Counted from the first letter of the stretch, positions 1 through 8,235 are shown. The stretch is 64,000 bases of DNA from Lachnospiraceae bacterium MD335 (GCA_000403335.2 KE159632.1:120083-184082), one strand, 5' to 3'. Notes: a model not told the origin generated them from the sequence alone. A program made the numbers and translations.

Positions 1-249
1 TCCCGCTCCCCTTTATCACCTCATGCGTTTCCAACTGGGTTTCATGGATATGATTCCCAATACTGCAACCGGGAGCAATCCGCACCAAATGGTAGCTGAA
101 CTTCCCGTCTGTGTCCTTTGCCGTGATGATGTGTTTCAGTTCGACACCCTTAAAAGTCGGATGCTTTGACCATTCAATCCCTGCAAAGCCAGTCTCCTTT
201 TCCGGCAAAGCTAATTTTCCATTGTTAAACAATTCAAATGTATCCATTC
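1..249 (-). CDS. Cupin-domain protein, partial (runs off the left edge)
   Basis: The first 83 residues of a small cupin protein are present and the C-terminus lies outside the window. The start ATG follows an AGGTG/GGAGG-type site at 251-260. Residues 60-80 carry the cupin motif 1 pattern G-x5-H-x-H-x(3-4)-E (GNHIHETQLETHEV), so a metal-binding beta barrel is expected. The substrate cannot be told from this piece. It lies downstream of, and on the same strand as, an AraC-type regulator that also has a cupin sensor, so co-regulation is possible but not shown. Confidence 0.8.
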
Positions 250-330
250 TGCACCTCCGATAAAATATGTTATCTGTCTTACGTTTCAATCATATTCCCC
301 GGAAGCAATCATGTCTTGTAAAAAATTGCC

Positions 331-1077
331 CTATGTACTCTGCCCTATCAGTTTTTTAGAATGGATATATTCTGATGGGGATATCCCGACAATCCTCTGG
401 AACGCTTTGTCAAAATGACTCTGATCATAAAATCCCATTTCCGCAGCAATCCTGCTGACTGTTTTTTCCTCATCCAGCAGCCCTTGTGATTTTCGTATTC
501 GGTTCTGGATACAGAACTGATGCGGTGTCATCCCGATACTACTTTTAAATTTCCTTATGAGATAATATTTGCTGACAAAAATATCCGCCGCCAATGTTTC
601 TATAAGCAGCTCCTGTTCCGGGTGGCTTGTAATCCTGTCAGCAAGATTTTTTATGCCTGTATCCATCTCTTTCCCGCCCTTATCCCAACCCCGGAAAACT
701 GCCCGTGCAAAAGGTAACAGCCTTTCTTTCTGCGCTTCTCCAAAAATACCCAGCCCCACTGCATCATTTAACAGCTCCCTGACAATGACTTCTGCTGTTT
801 CAGAATCCGTCTCTGCGGCAAAGGCTGTTCCTATGCACATAGACAACAGACGCGCGTCCCTTTCCTGGCACACCGAATGCACGGCATAAGGAGGGATGGT
901 AAACAAATCCCCTTCATGACACACCAATTTCCTGCTTTCCAGATAAACCGTAACCTCTCCCTGCATGACCAGAGATATGACATAATGCCCTACATGATTA
1001 TGGCAGTCAAAACACTTATCAATATTCTCTGACAATACGAACTCTATTGGATATTTTTCACACTGATAATACTGCAT
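331..1077 (-). CDS. AraC-family transcriptional regulator
   Basis: A 248-residue regulator. The N-terminal half is an AraC-type cupin sensor (hydrophobic strands and the PPYAVHSV segment near residues 60-67). The C-terminal ~100 residues hold the double helix-turn-helix, including the conserved stretches DIFVSKYYLIRKFK, IAAEMGFYDQSHFDKAF and GISPSEY. I chose the internal ATG at 1077 because it has an AAAGGAG site at normal spacing. The longer reading to 1158 only translates the decayed gene tail upstream. It lies between the partial cupin gene and an MBL hydrolase on the same strand. The effector is unknown. Confidence 0.88.
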   Translation of the reverse strand: MQYYQCEKYPIEFVLSENIDKCFDCHNHVGHYVISLVMQGEVTVYLESRKLVCHEGDLFTIPPYAVHSVCQERDARLLSMCIGTAFAAETDSETAEVIVRELLNDAVGLGIFGEAQKERLLPFARAVFRGWDKGGKEMDTGIKNLADRITSHPEQELLIETLAADIFVSKYYLIRKFKSSIGMTPHQFCIQNRIRKSQGLLDEEKTVSRIAAEMGFYDQSHFDKAFQRIVGISPSEYIHSKKLIGQST

Positions 1078-1096
1078 ACTGTCTCCAACTCCTTTG

Positions 1097-1221
1097 TCAT
1101 TCCATCTCCCTGAACGTGCCGGCCATCCCCCCCCAACAAGGCTCCACTGGCACTGCATATAGGATTTCAGATTTTCCGTGCTTTGCCTGTAAGCTTCCCG
1201 GACTGTTTCCGGGTCATAAAA
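1097..1221 (-). pseudogene. Orphan gene tail, frameshifted (same family as 25055-25180)
   Basis: Reading the minus strand gives a C-terminal tail with AYRQSTENLKSYMQ and, after removing one G from the run of G near 1130, VGGMAGTFREME and a stop. The same tail ends with an intact stop at 25055-25180. No upstream part of the gene exists here, so this is a scar of a gene end that was carried or deleted twice. I do not recognise the parent protein. Confidence 0.6.
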
Positions 1222-2100
1222 TTATGCTTTCTGCCACAGAAGCATATTGTCCTGAAACTCAGCCGTCATCTTCCCGGTATCTTTCAGCCACGAAAGGTAA
1301 GAGCGCACCGTACTTCCCACCAAAACATACTGTTCAAAGTTCATGGAAAGCCCATAGCCTTTGAACACTTCCTGCTGAATCCTCTCAAAGCACATCGGCT
1401 CCCCACAGATGGACAGAATCCTGTCCGCCACCTCATGCACCTTATCCCTGTTGTAACGGACAAGTTCCTTTACATCAACAGAGGCTTCCGCATGGGCGGG
1501 AACGAACATGGCCGCTTCCATCTGTTCCACCTTATCCAGCGTTTCCAGATATGCGCCCACGTCATAAATGAAGGAAACCGCATATTTGTCCAGAGTCTCC
1601 CTGCTGCTGATGCAGTCCGCAAGGAACACCACATTGTCCGGCATACGGAACCCAACCATGTCAAAGAAATGCCCCGGCAGAGGAATCACCTCAACCTCCT
1701 TCGGGAAGCTCTCGTCTGAAAAATCCGCCACATCACTCTCCTGCGCCATCAGGAACTTATGCCGCAAATCCTTACAGGGATAACCGCCGTAAAGGAAGGA
1801 CGGCTCCAGCACCGGGTACTTCGTGAAAGCCGTCTCTATGCCGCCGGAATAAACCTTACATCCCGTCTGCCCCTGCAGGTATTTATTCCCGCCGATATGG
1901 TCTGCGTTGGAATGGGTATTCAGGATTGCCGCCAGATGCCATCCGTTCTTCTCCAGTATCTGCCTGACCTTCCGTCCTGCATCTTTATCATTTCCGCTGT
2001 CAACCAGATAGACATTCTCCCCGTCTGCCACATAGACGCCTATCTTCGCCGGGCAGTTTATGTAATAGCATTTCTCACTGACCTGAACCAATTCATACAT
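1222..2100 (-). CDS. MBL-fold metallo-hydrolase
   Basis: A 292-residue beta-lactamase-fold hydrolase. The metal-binding motif THSNADHIGG is near residue 62, followed by later metal ligands in PLPGHFFDMVG (about residue 140) and ADCIS (about 160) and a C-terminal His (PAHAE). Proteins of this branch include glyoxalase II-like and lactonase-like enzymes, so the substrate is open. The ATG follows AAGGAGGAAACGGAA. It starts 14 bases after the stop of the XRE-cupin regulator and is probably its operon partner and target. Confidence 0.9.
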   Translation of the reverse strand: MYELVQVSEKCYYINCPAKIGVYVADGENVYLVDSGNDKDAGRKVRQILEKNGWHLAAILNTHSNADHIGGNKYLQGQTGCKVYSGGIETAFTKYPVLEPSFLYGGYPCKDLRHKFLMAQESDVADFSDESFPKEVEVIPLPGHFFDMVGFRMPDNVVFLADCISSRETLDKYAVSFIYDVGAYLETLDKVEQMEAAMFVPAHAEASVDVKELVRYNRDKVHEVADRILSICGEPMCFERIQQEVFKGYGLSMNFEQYVLVGSTVRSYLSWLKDTGKMTAEFQDNMLLWQKA

Positions 2101-2114
2101 TTTCCGTTTCCTCC

Positions 2115-2672
2115 TTAATTGTTCGGATAAAATATCACGTTATAGGCGGTGCAGGCTTTCTCGGAAGCATTATGGTATCCGTGGGAAACATCCGCCCGGA
2201 AGCGTATTGACTGCTTTTCCTGCAGTAGCACTTCCTTCCCGCCAATTACCATTTTCAGCGTCCCCTGCACCATAAAAACATATTCTTCCACGCCTGTTAC
2301 ATGAGGGAGCGAATTATGGCGAACTCCTGCATCAAACTCAATATAGAACACCTCCACATTCCTTATCGGGTCAAAGGGGAATAGTGGGTAAGCCCGCATC
2401 CCTCCGTTTTCCTCCGTGATCACATTTTCCCCATCAAGCCCGGCGACCATGTATTCCGCTTCTTCCTGTTTGCAGAAAAAGGACAATGGAATTTTCAGCC
2501 CTGTTGAAATCTTCCATAATATGTTGATGGTGGGTGAGGACTGCCCACGCTCGATCTGGCCTAACATGGGCTTGCTCACGCCAGTCAGTTCCGCAACATC
2601 ATCCAGCGTAAGCTGCCTTGTGTTCCGTATTTCTTTCAGCCGCTCTCCTATCTTCAATAAAACCTGCTCCAT
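2115..2672 (-). CDS. XRE-type regulator with C-terminal cupin domain
   Basis: A 185-residue protein. Residues 5-65 are a Cro/CI helix-turn-helix (TLDDVAELTGVSKPMLGQIERG) and residues 110-180 a cupin domain (LPHVTGVEEYVFMVQGTLKMVIGG). This two-domain architecture is common in regulators of small metabolic operons, where the cupin senses a ligand. The start at 2672 has AAGGAGG seven bases upstream. Longer in-frame readings have no ribosome site and cross the promoter. It is the first gene of an operon with the MBL hydrolase. Confidence 0.92.
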   Translation of the reverse strand: MEQVLLKIGERLKEIRNTRQLTLDDVAELTGVSKPMLGQIERGQSSPTINILWKISTGLKIPLSFFCKQEEAEYMVAGLDGENVITEENGGMRAYPLFPFDPIRNVEVFYIEFDAGVRHNSLPHVTGVEEYVFMVQGTLKMVIGGKEVLLQEKQSIRFRADVSHGYHNASEKACTAYNVIFYPNN

Positions 2673-2688
2673 GATTCCTCCTTGAATA

Positions 2689-2714
2689 TGTTTTATTAAA
2701 CAAAATATATTATA
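2689..2714 (-). promoter_or_regulatory. Promoter -10 and palindromic operator of the XRE-cupin/MBL operon
   Basis: On the minus strand a TATAAT box lies at 2709-2714. Directly downstream is the near-perfect palindrome TGTTTAATAAAACA (2689-2702), between the likely transcription start and the gene. A helix-turn-helix dimer could bind there for autoregulation. No good -35 box is seen. Binding is inferred. Confidence 0.5.
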
Positions 2715-2786
2715 ACATATCGAAGGACAAAATGAAAGAGACATTGAACAACCCTTTTTCTCCTGCAAATATTTTTCAATTTTTCT

Positions 2787-3030
2787 GTATACTATCATGC
2801 AAAACTCCAAACTATCACGGAAACTCATATACAAACACGAAAACTCCAAGTAGTTTCCATGTTTGTATCATATCCCCCGTCTTTCAACAGCATTTTTTGC
2901 CAAACTAATACCCTTTTCCGCCAAAACCGCCAATATCCTACTCCTTTTTACCTTTCCGATTTATACTATCACGGAAACCCCCTACTTTTGCGTGATAGTA
3001 TACTTTTGCCTGATAGTACGATTTTTTCCC
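2787..3030. repeat. Iteron-like repeat array, copy I
   Basis: At least eight copies of a short unit close to ACTATCACGGAAAC, or its reverse form TTTTGCGTGATAGT, occur in both orientations, many spaced about 21 bases apart. The same units recur in four other places (9149, 25370, 27570, 56410). Downstream lies a conserved stretch (3030-3200) shared with 27660-27850 and 56650-56830. No gene is seen in 2715-3330. Confidence 0.75.
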
Positions 3031-3217
3031 CTATCGCCATCCTATCAGCGGCATCCAAAAACAAAAAAATTGGGATCCACCACCCACCGTGATGAACCCC
3101 ACCAAGCCTAAAAAACCTTGATTTTAAGCCATTCTTCCATACTTTTGCCTGCGAGTACCCAAAACCCTATGGCATCATTTGGTAATTGCCGCCTGTGCCG
3201 CTGTTAGATTCTGATGA

Positions 3218-3318
3218 CTTTTACCCCTGGGGTAAATGATTTACCCCCTTTTACCCCACCTGTGCGGAATTTACCCCACCCTATTTTGCGATTCGACAAA
3301 TCGACAAAATCCATACTT
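3218..3318. repeat. TTTACCCC tract with TTCGACA sites, copy I
   Basis: Repeated TTTACCCC units occur here, including the inverted pair TTTACCCCTGGGGTAAA, followed by two ATTCGACAAA/ATCGACAAA boxes. Matching tracts occur at 9570-9720, 27855-27950 and 56845-56915, always just beyond an iteron array. Confidence 0.7.
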
Positions 3319-3338
3319 TTCAGTGCTGCGAAATCGCA

Positions 3339-3950
3339 TTAAAGCAGCCTTAAAAGCTGTAGCAGCTCATGCGACTCCTCCGTATCTGATGCGGTCTGCC
3401 TGGTATCAAACTGCGAAAAACGGTTATCGCGGTAAAATGATAAAAGCTTTTCCTCATTTTCAGCTTCTAAGAAGGTCACTACGCCTCCGCCCAAATACTG
3501 TATCTCTTTAATTTTGTCCCATGCCAGTGCGAGTAATTCTTCGCCAGTTATTTTTTTGTCTGTTCCATTGGTAAAATTTTTGCCAAGTTGGGCAATAAGG
3601 TATGCAGACATGGTATAAGTATCTGATTTTTCATCCCATTCACTGACACGCAGCAGCTTTTTCTTTACGGTATTGCTTACTGTTTCTCCCCTTACAGTTA
3701 AAGGTTTCAATGCAAGGGTAAAATACCCTACCAGCACCATGCTGCTTATGTCAAATACAAGATATGTAACCGACTGATTCTTTTTCGTAAACTCTACTGA
3801 ACTTTTTTTCAAAAAACGCTCGACATCCGGATTCCGCAGACAAGAAAAACCGGAGAGAACTTGAAGAAGCCTGCTCTCTCCGAGTTTTGGATTATCACTA
3901 TTAAGATAGCGCCGAATGTTAATAACTAAATACCTATTTGTTTCCAACAT
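3339..3950 (-). CDS. GNAT-fold acetyltransferase, probable toxin of a type II toxin-antitoxin pair
   Basis: A 203-residue GNAT-like protein. The segment VTYLVFDISSMVLVGYFTLALKPL looks like GNAT strands 4-5, and IAQLGKNFTNG fits the region just before the acetyl-CoA loop. Related GNAT toxins acetylate aminoacyl-tRNA, but the substrate here is inferred only. The start overlaps the stop of the 65-residue partner gene by 17 bases, the usual coupling of antitoxin-toxin pairs. The pair occupies the place where other copies of this element carry a type I locus. Confidence 0.75.
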   Translation of the reverse strand: MLETNRYLVINIRRYLNSDNPKLGESRLLQVLSGFSCLRNPDVERFLKKSSVEFTKKNQSVTYLVFDISSMVLVGYFTLALKPLTVRGETVSNTVKKKLLRVSEWDEKSDTYTMSAYLIAQLGKNFTNGTDKKITGEELLALAWDKIKEIQYLGGGVVTFLEAENEEKLLSFYRDNRFSQFDTRQTASDTEESHELLQLLRLL

Positions 3951-4128
3951 TTGCTTTCTCCCATTTTGCCATAAATTCTACCAGTTCTGCTTCGTCTGTT
4001 ATCTCTCTCGCAGCCACAGGTATATGAACAGGACGGTTCTTGGCAGATTCTTCAATCGCATTGATGAACATCTCCACCTGTTCCTTGCCGGAAATGACAA
4101 AATTCTTTGTTATACTTGAAGTTGCCAT
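3934..4128 (-). CDS. Small partner protein, probable antitoxin of the GNAT toxin
   Basis: A 65-residue protein (MATSSITKNFVISGKEQVEM...). The chosen ATG at 4128 has AAAGGAGG at good spacing. The 15 residues further upstream in the same frame have no such site. The sequence has a short N-terminal strand then helices, as in DNA-binding antitoxins, but I cannot assign a fold with certainty. It is transcribed first and overlaps the GNAT gene. Confidence 0.7.
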   Translation of the reverse strand: MATSSITKNFVISGKEQVEMFINAIEESAKNRPVHIPVAAREITDEAELVEFMAKWEKANVGNK

Positions 4129-4187
4129 AATAAACACCTCCTTTGTTAGTATGATTCTTCCGCTATAATTCATACTTTTCTATCTCT

Positions 4188-4216
4188 ATTTTATTATTTT
4201 ATATCGGTTAATGCAA
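4188..4216 (-). promoter_or_regulatory. Promoter of the GNAT toxin-antitoxin operon
   Basis: Minus strand: TTGCAT (4211-4216), a 17-base spacer, then TAAAAT (4188-4193), about 60 bases before the antitoxin start. This is a good match to a sigma-A type promoter. Confidence 0.55.
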
Positions 4217-4309
4217 CAAAACATTTTATGAATTTTTTATAACTTATTTTCCACTTGCTATCCCGCCAAAACAGAGGTAAGCTACGACACCACGGAAGGA
4301 GGGATTGGA

Positions 4310-4618
4310 TTGGAAAAAGATTCTGCATTGTACCAGTTGATGGACACCCGCATGAACGGTGTCATGAACGGCATTGTAAGCAGTGACGGGGAATATCAGG
4401 CGATTCTCCGGGAATCGGACATATATTCCGGCGAACTGGACAGGATGGATTTGTCAAAAGAAATCCGGCTGCTGATCGACCGCTACGTCAGCGAGCAGAA
4501 CGCGCTCGGCTCCCGGTATGGGATGCTCGCCTACCTGCTTGGCTTTTCCGACTGCAAGGCCATGTTCTTAGGGAAATGCCTGCCGACAGAAGTAAAAGAA
4601 ATGAATACCGAATTGTAA
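4310..4618 (+). CDS. Small mobile-element protein with TTG start, copy 1
   Basis: A 102-residue acidic, helical protein of unknown function (DSALYQLMDTRMN..., LLIDRYVSEQNALGSRYGMLAYLLGFSDCK). Near-identical copies stand at 28459-28764 and 57394-57702, always next to a serine recombinase read on the opposite strand. No ATG fits, but TTG at 4310 has AAGGAGG seven bases upstream, and the same TTG and site occur in all three copies. It may belong to a DUF catalogued in Lachnospiraceae elements (possibly DUF6809, from memory). Confidence 0.8.
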   Translation: MEKDSALYQLMDTRMNGVMNGIVSSDGEYQAILRESDIYSGELDRMDLSKEIRLLIDRYVSEQNALGSRYGMLAYLLGFSDCKAMFLGKCLPTEVKEMNTEL

Positions 4619-4633
4619 CTGCAAAAAAAGCCG

Positions 4634-4675
4634 GACAGGACGGGAAGGCTGTGCCCACAGCCCTTCCGCCCTGTC
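4634..4675. terminator. Bidirectional terminator between the small protein and the recombinase fragment
   Basis: GACAGGACGG...CCGCCCTGTC forms a strong hairpin with T-rich DNA on the + side (TCTCTTTCGT) and A-rich DNA on the other. The same hairpin separates the convergent genes at 28780-28819 and 57715-57755. Confidence 0.7.
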
Positions 4676-4683
4676 TCTTTCGT

Positions 4684-5053
4684 CTAAATATAAATCCATG
4701 CCTCCAGCTCCGCATATTTGTTGGACTTTGACCACTGCGGGTGCATCCTGAACCATGCCCGCTCGTCATCCGGCGTGACCGTCAGCTTCGTAAAATAAAC
4801 AGGGGAACCGGCGTCATCCAGTTCCCCGCGGGCTTCGGGGCTTAAGTTTAAGAGCCACTCAAAGCGGTCTTCGTAAACCCTCACCCCGAAAACATATTTA
4901 TCTATATCACTTTCCGAAAACTCCCCATCCTCCGGCGCGGGCGGCTGCTCCATGAGCCTGCGCAGGCCATCCAGCTTGCCGCTTACGTCCGCCTCCGTGG
5001 CAGGCTTCACGTCCCCGTACTGCATCATCTGCTGTTCCAGCTCCGCTATCCTC
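4684..5053 (-). pseudogene. Large serine recombinase, C-terminal fragment
   Basis: About 120 residues match the C-terminal coiled-coil and tail of the recombinase at 28827-29987 (DKYVFGVRVYEDRFEWLLNLSP, YFTKLTVTPDDERAWF). The reading continues upstream only to RIAELEQQMMQ. It then meets, in another frame, the start of a phage-type DNA polymerase. The catalytic and DNA-binding domains are missing, so it cannot recombine DNA. Confidence 0.8.
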
Positions 5054-5233
5054 CACCTCTGCAGGGAGTTTCTCCCCCTGTGCCAGATCTATGATCTGTG
5101 TTTCCCCTCCGTCAAAGGAATAAGCAAATAATAAAATCTCAAAAGCAGGGCTGTCCGCATAGGCGTATACCCCGCATTTGATCAAATCCACATCGCTAAA
5201 GCACTCGATATCGGCTGCTAAGATTCGTCCCAT
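5053..5233 (-). pseudogene. Phage-type DNA polymerase, N-terminal fragment
   Basis: About 60 residues begin MGRILAADIECFSDVDLIKCGVY, with the D-x-E of an exonuclease motif I, typical of phage family A polymerases that lie after a DUF2815 gene. GGAAGGAG lies upstream. It ends abruptly at EKLPAEVE, where the recombinase tail begins. This is a deletion junction. Confidence 0.65.
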
Positions 5234-5299
5234 TTCATGGCTCCTTCCTGCGTATTTGCTTTGGATGACGGGCGGCAGTCACCCGCCGCCCCGATATGC

Positions 5300-5358
5300 C
5301 TATCCAAGAAAATCTTCCTCATCATCCACTTCCACCGCGTCAAAGTCATCCTCGGCAT
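5300..5358 (-). pseudogene. C-terminal tail of a phage gene, probably DUF2815
   Basis: In a frame different from the NUDIX gene, an acidic tail (AEDDFDAVEVDDEEDFLG) ends with a TAG at 5300-5302, directly before the polymerase start. In many prophages a DUF2815 protein with an acidic tail precedes this polymerase, so the order fits. Assignment rests on context. Confidence 0.45.
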
Positions 5359-5856
5359 AAGCAGCTTATCGCCATTGATGACCGCCACCATTACCACCGG
5401 GGCGATGCAGGGATATACTGTGTTCCCGCAGTCCGGGCAGACAAGCGCCCTCTGCCCCATTTTCTTTTCCACCGCACTTCCGCATCTGCCACAATACCTG
5501 TTATTCCCGTACCAGTGGTTTAAATGCAGGGCTGTAACTCCCGTAAAGAAAGCCCATCCCGGCAGGATGCCTTTTAACCCGCAGACCGGCAAATACCGCA
5601 GCCCCCGGCATCCGGGCGCTGCCCCGTCCAGCAGGAATACAGGCTCCTTATCCACCCGGAACAGAAATACAGCCTGACGGGGCATTCCCCCCGCCGGATA
5701 CTGTAAATCCCGGAAGGATGGCAGGCTCCTGCACCCATCCTCCCCTTCCCGCAAAAGCACATCCTCTCCCTGGAAGGAGAAAAAGCGGTCATCCGGGGCC
5801 GGGACTGTATCGCGGTATGCCGTATCCAGCCTGTAAGGAGAGATATCCTGTATCAT
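5355..5856 (-). pseudogene. nudC: NADH pyrophosphatase (NudC-like), truncated before the Nudix box
   Basis: About 165 residues of a NudC-like protein. There is a N-terminal domain, a four-cysteine zinc ribbon (YCGRCGSAVEKK...LVCPDCGNTVYP) and the first strand of the Nudix domain (APVVMVAVINGDKLLM). The reading then runs into the mobile-element piece and out of frame near 5355, so the catalytic Nudix box is lost. The start has GGAGGGG and follows the radical SAM gene by 11 bases, as in an operon. NudC enzymes hydrolyse NADH or decap NAD-RNA. This copy should be inactive. Confidence 0.8.
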
Positions 5857-5867
5857 GGCTCCCCTCC

Positions 5868-6752
5868 TTACAGGTGCCGCAGGTTCTCACGGTATCTGCG
5901 CAGCTCCTTTTCATCCACAGCGCCGATGACCTCATCCAGCCACTTTACCATCCGTTCCCTGTCCTTCGGCAGATGCCCTTCCACGTTGATGCAGTTCGAT
6001 GCGCCCATCGTTGCAAAATAAGTGTCTATGTCAAGGCTGCCGACCAGCGTCCTCAGTTCATACAGCTTTTCTATCTCCGTTTCCTCCGTCCAGTTGCCAG
6101 CCTGGATTTCCTGGTACAGCTCCGAGGTCGGGTAGACCGTCAGCATGGAGGAAACAATGACCTTCGGGTGGAGCTGGTTGAACACCTCCGCCGTGTTCTT
6201 CACCCCTTCCTCCATATGCCCGGAGCCGTATATCCCGGCAAGGTAGAAGAAGTTATAATCCATCCCTGATTCCTCCAGCCTTTTGCATTCTTCTATGATC
6301 TCCTTCGTGCCGAACCCTTTATGCATGAAGGACAGGGATTCTTCGTCACCCGCCTCCACGCCAATGGTAAGGCTGTTGTAGCCAAGCCCCCGCAGCTCCC
6401 GTAGCTGCTCCGTGGTCTTCGGCGTGATATCGGTGATGCGGGCAAAGCAGCCGATGGACTGCACTTTTGGATAATATTTCCGTACCAGTTCCGCCAGCGT
6501 TTTCAGCTTGTCAAAACTTAATACAAAAGGGTTCGCCCCGGTGAAGAATACCCTCTTTGCGTTCCGGTAGTAGCGGCTGATCTCCTTCAAGTCCGCCTCC
6601 ACCTCGGATAAAGGCGACATACGGAACTTAAACGGCACGTCCTCATAGAGCGTGCAGAACTTGCATTTGTGGTGTGTACAGCCCGCCGTCACCTGTACCA
6701 GTGCGCTCCCAGCCTCATAAGGCGGCCTCCATATCGTTCCCGTGTAATGCAT
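5868..6752 (-). CDS. Radical SAM protein
   Basis: A 294-residue radical SAM enzyme of the Elp3/MiaB-like B12-independent group. The cluster-binding cysteines are in GCTHHKCKFC (residues 24-33). VFFTGANPF and IGVEAGDEE fit later SAM-barrel strands. The substrate is unknown. It lies between pyrD and the truncated nudC on one strand with short gaps (about 30 and 11 bases), so the three probably form one transcript. The C-terminus ends in a basic helix (ELRRYRENLRHL). Confidence 0.88.
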   Translation of the reverse strand: MHYTGTIWRPPYEAGSALVQVTAGCTHHKCKFCTLYEDVPFKFRMSPLSEVEADLKEISRYYRNAKRVFFTGANPFVLSFDKLKTLAELVRKYYPKVQSIGCFARITDITPKTTEQLRELRGLGYNSLTIGVEAGDEESLSFMHKGFGTKEIIEECKRLEESGMDYNFFYLAGIYGSGHMEEGVKNTAEVFNQLHPKVIVSSMLTVYPTSELYQEIQAGNWTEETEIEKLYELRTLVGSLDIDTYFATMGASNCINVEGHLPKDRERMVKWLDEVIGAVDEKELRRYRENLRHL

Positions 6753-6782
6753 AAAACATCTCTCCTTCCTGTCTGTAAAAAT

Positions 6783-7673
6783 CTAACTGACGATACCCCT
6801 GATCTCCTTTAAGTCCCGGATACCGTTTTCCTCCATGTACTTTTCCAGCCCGCCGATGATCTCCGGCATGGCGCAGGGGTTCCTGAAATTTGCCGTACCG
6901 ACTGCCACCGCTGCGGCTCCGGCCATGATGAACTCCAGGGCATCCTCCGCCGACTGGATTCCTCCCATCCCGATGACCGGGATGCTTACTGCCCGGCAGG
7001 TCTGCCATACCATCCGCAGCGCAACCGGCTTTATTGCGGGTCCGGACAGCCCGCCCGTCTTATTCGCCACGCTGAACGTCCTTTTCTTCACGTCAATCCT
7101 CATGCCCGTGATGGTATTGATCAGCGAGAGCGCATCCGCTCCCCCTGCCTCTGCCGCTTTCGCAATCTCCGTTATGTCCGTGACATTCGGCGTCAGCTTC
7201 ATGGAAACGGGCTGCGCCGCTTTCTTTTTTATCTCCTTCGTGATGTACTCCACCATGCGCGGCTCCTGCCCGAAAGCTATCCCGCCATGCTCCACGTTCG
7301 GACAGGAAATATTGATCTCCAGCATATCTATCCCCTGCACGGACAGCCGTTCCACGGCTCCCAGATAATCCGCCACGGTGCTGCCGCAGACATTGACAAT
7401 GACTTTCGTGTCAAACTGTCTGAGGAAAGGGAGGTCCCTCCTGATAAAGACTTCAATCCCCGGATTCTGCAGCCCCACCGCGTTTATCATGCCGCTGGCA
7501 GTTTCCATGATCCTTGGTGTGGGGTTCCCCTCCCACGGGACAAGGGACACGCCTTTTGTGACCACTGCCCCTAACCGGTCCAGGTCCACAAACCCGCTGT
7601 ATTCCTGCCCGGAGCCGAATGTCCCGGACGCAGGCATCACCGGGTTCTTCAATGTGATGCCCGCTATATCCAC
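6783..7673 (-). CDS. pyrD: Dihydroorotate dehydrogenase, class 1B
   Basis: A flavoprotein converting dihydroorotate to orotate in pyrimidine synthesis. It shows NPVMPASGTFGSG at the N-terminus, the catalytic-Cys motif NISCPN (about residue 125) and the FMN-phosphate region IGMGGI...AGAAAVAVGTANF. No pyrK electron-transfer gene is adjacent. The given start is GTG at 7673, but it lies about 20 bases from the GGAGG site. Four codons upstream, at 7683-7685, an ATA stands exactly where the family's initiator (M-N-x-S-V) and correct spacing are expected. The start codon may therefore have mutated from ATG. Confidence 0.9.
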   Translation of the reverse strand: MDIAGITLKNPVMPASGTFGSGQEYSGFVDLDRLGAVVTKGVSLVPWEGNPTPRIMETASGMINAVGLQNPGIEVFIRRDLPFLRQFDTKVIVNVCGSTVADYLGAVERLSVQGIDMLEINISCPNVEHGGIAFGQEPRMVEYITKEIKKKAAQPVSMKLTPNVTDITEIAKAAEAGGADALSLINTITGMRIDVKKRTFSVANKTGGLSGPAIKPVALRMVWQTCRAVSIPVIGMGGIQSAEDALEFIMAGAAAVAVGTANFRNPCAMPEIIGGLEKYMEENGIRDLKEIRGIVS

Positions 7674-7770
7674 TGATGTGTTTATCCCGTCCGCCTCCTT
7701 TCTTGAATCACATTATAACAACTGGCAGGAAAAAGAAAAGTACTGTCTTTTTTCGTTTATAGTGCGAAAA

Positions 7771-7828
7771 TTGATACCGGTATCAAAAAGCATAGTACCT
7801 TGAGCCGAAAGAGCGAATATAGTATAAT
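7771..7828 (+). promoter_or_regulatory. HxlR gene promoter with perfect palindromic operator
   Basis: TTGATACCGGTATCAA (7771-7786) is a perfect 16-base palindrome. It sits just upstream of TTGAGC (7800-7805), a 17-base spacer and TATAAT (7823-7828). It is placed between the divergent pyrD operon and the HxlR gene, and may serve both. Confidence 0.65.
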
Positions 7829-7850
7829 GCTGGCAAAAGGAGGGAACCAC

Positions 7851-8177
7851 ATGAGCAATATGAAAGCGCCGCTGCCCCAATGTGCGGCTATGGTCAGGGT
7901 ACAGAACATCCTGAGCGGGAAATGGAAGATAACGATATTATGGTACATTGCGGAATATGAAGTGCAGAGGTTCGGGGAACTGAGGCGGCGGCTTGGGGAC
8001 ATCACGCAGTCCACCCTTACCAAGCAGCTCCGCGAACTGGAACAGGACGGCTTTATCTCCCGCTATATCTATCAGGAAGTGCCTCCGAAGGTGTAGTATT
8101 CCCTGACTGACCTGGGGAAAAGTTTCATCCCTATTTTGAGAGACATGAAAAAATGGAGCGACACGCATTTAATGTGA
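7851..8177 (+). pseudogene. HxlR-family regulator interrupted by an amber codon
   Basis: The reading frame of a 108-residue winged-helix HxlR regulator is intact except for TAG at 8094-8096. That codon replaces the expected Glu in PPKVEYSLTDLGKS. The N-terminal effector Cys (LPQCAA), the winged helix (FGELRRRLGDITQSTLTKQLRELEQDGF) and the C-terminal helix (ILRDMKKWSDTHLM) are all readable. AAAGGAGG precedes ATG 7851. HxlR proteins sense electrophiles or redox state. A single base change (G to T) explains the loss. A truncated 81-residue protein would lack the dimer helix. Confidence 0.85.
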
Positions 8178-8235
8178 TGCCGGGAAGTCCCTGCCTGTCC
8201 AGGGGCATAACAGTGGAAATGGGGTGAAAAAAGAA

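Noticed and set aside
2673..2849. Longer start for the XRE-cupin gene
   Set aside because: The extra 59 residues cross the TATAAT box and the palindrome and have no ribosome site.
2787..3030. CRISPR array
   Set aside because: The repeated units are short (about 14 bases), occur in both orientations, and have no regular unique spacers or cas genes.
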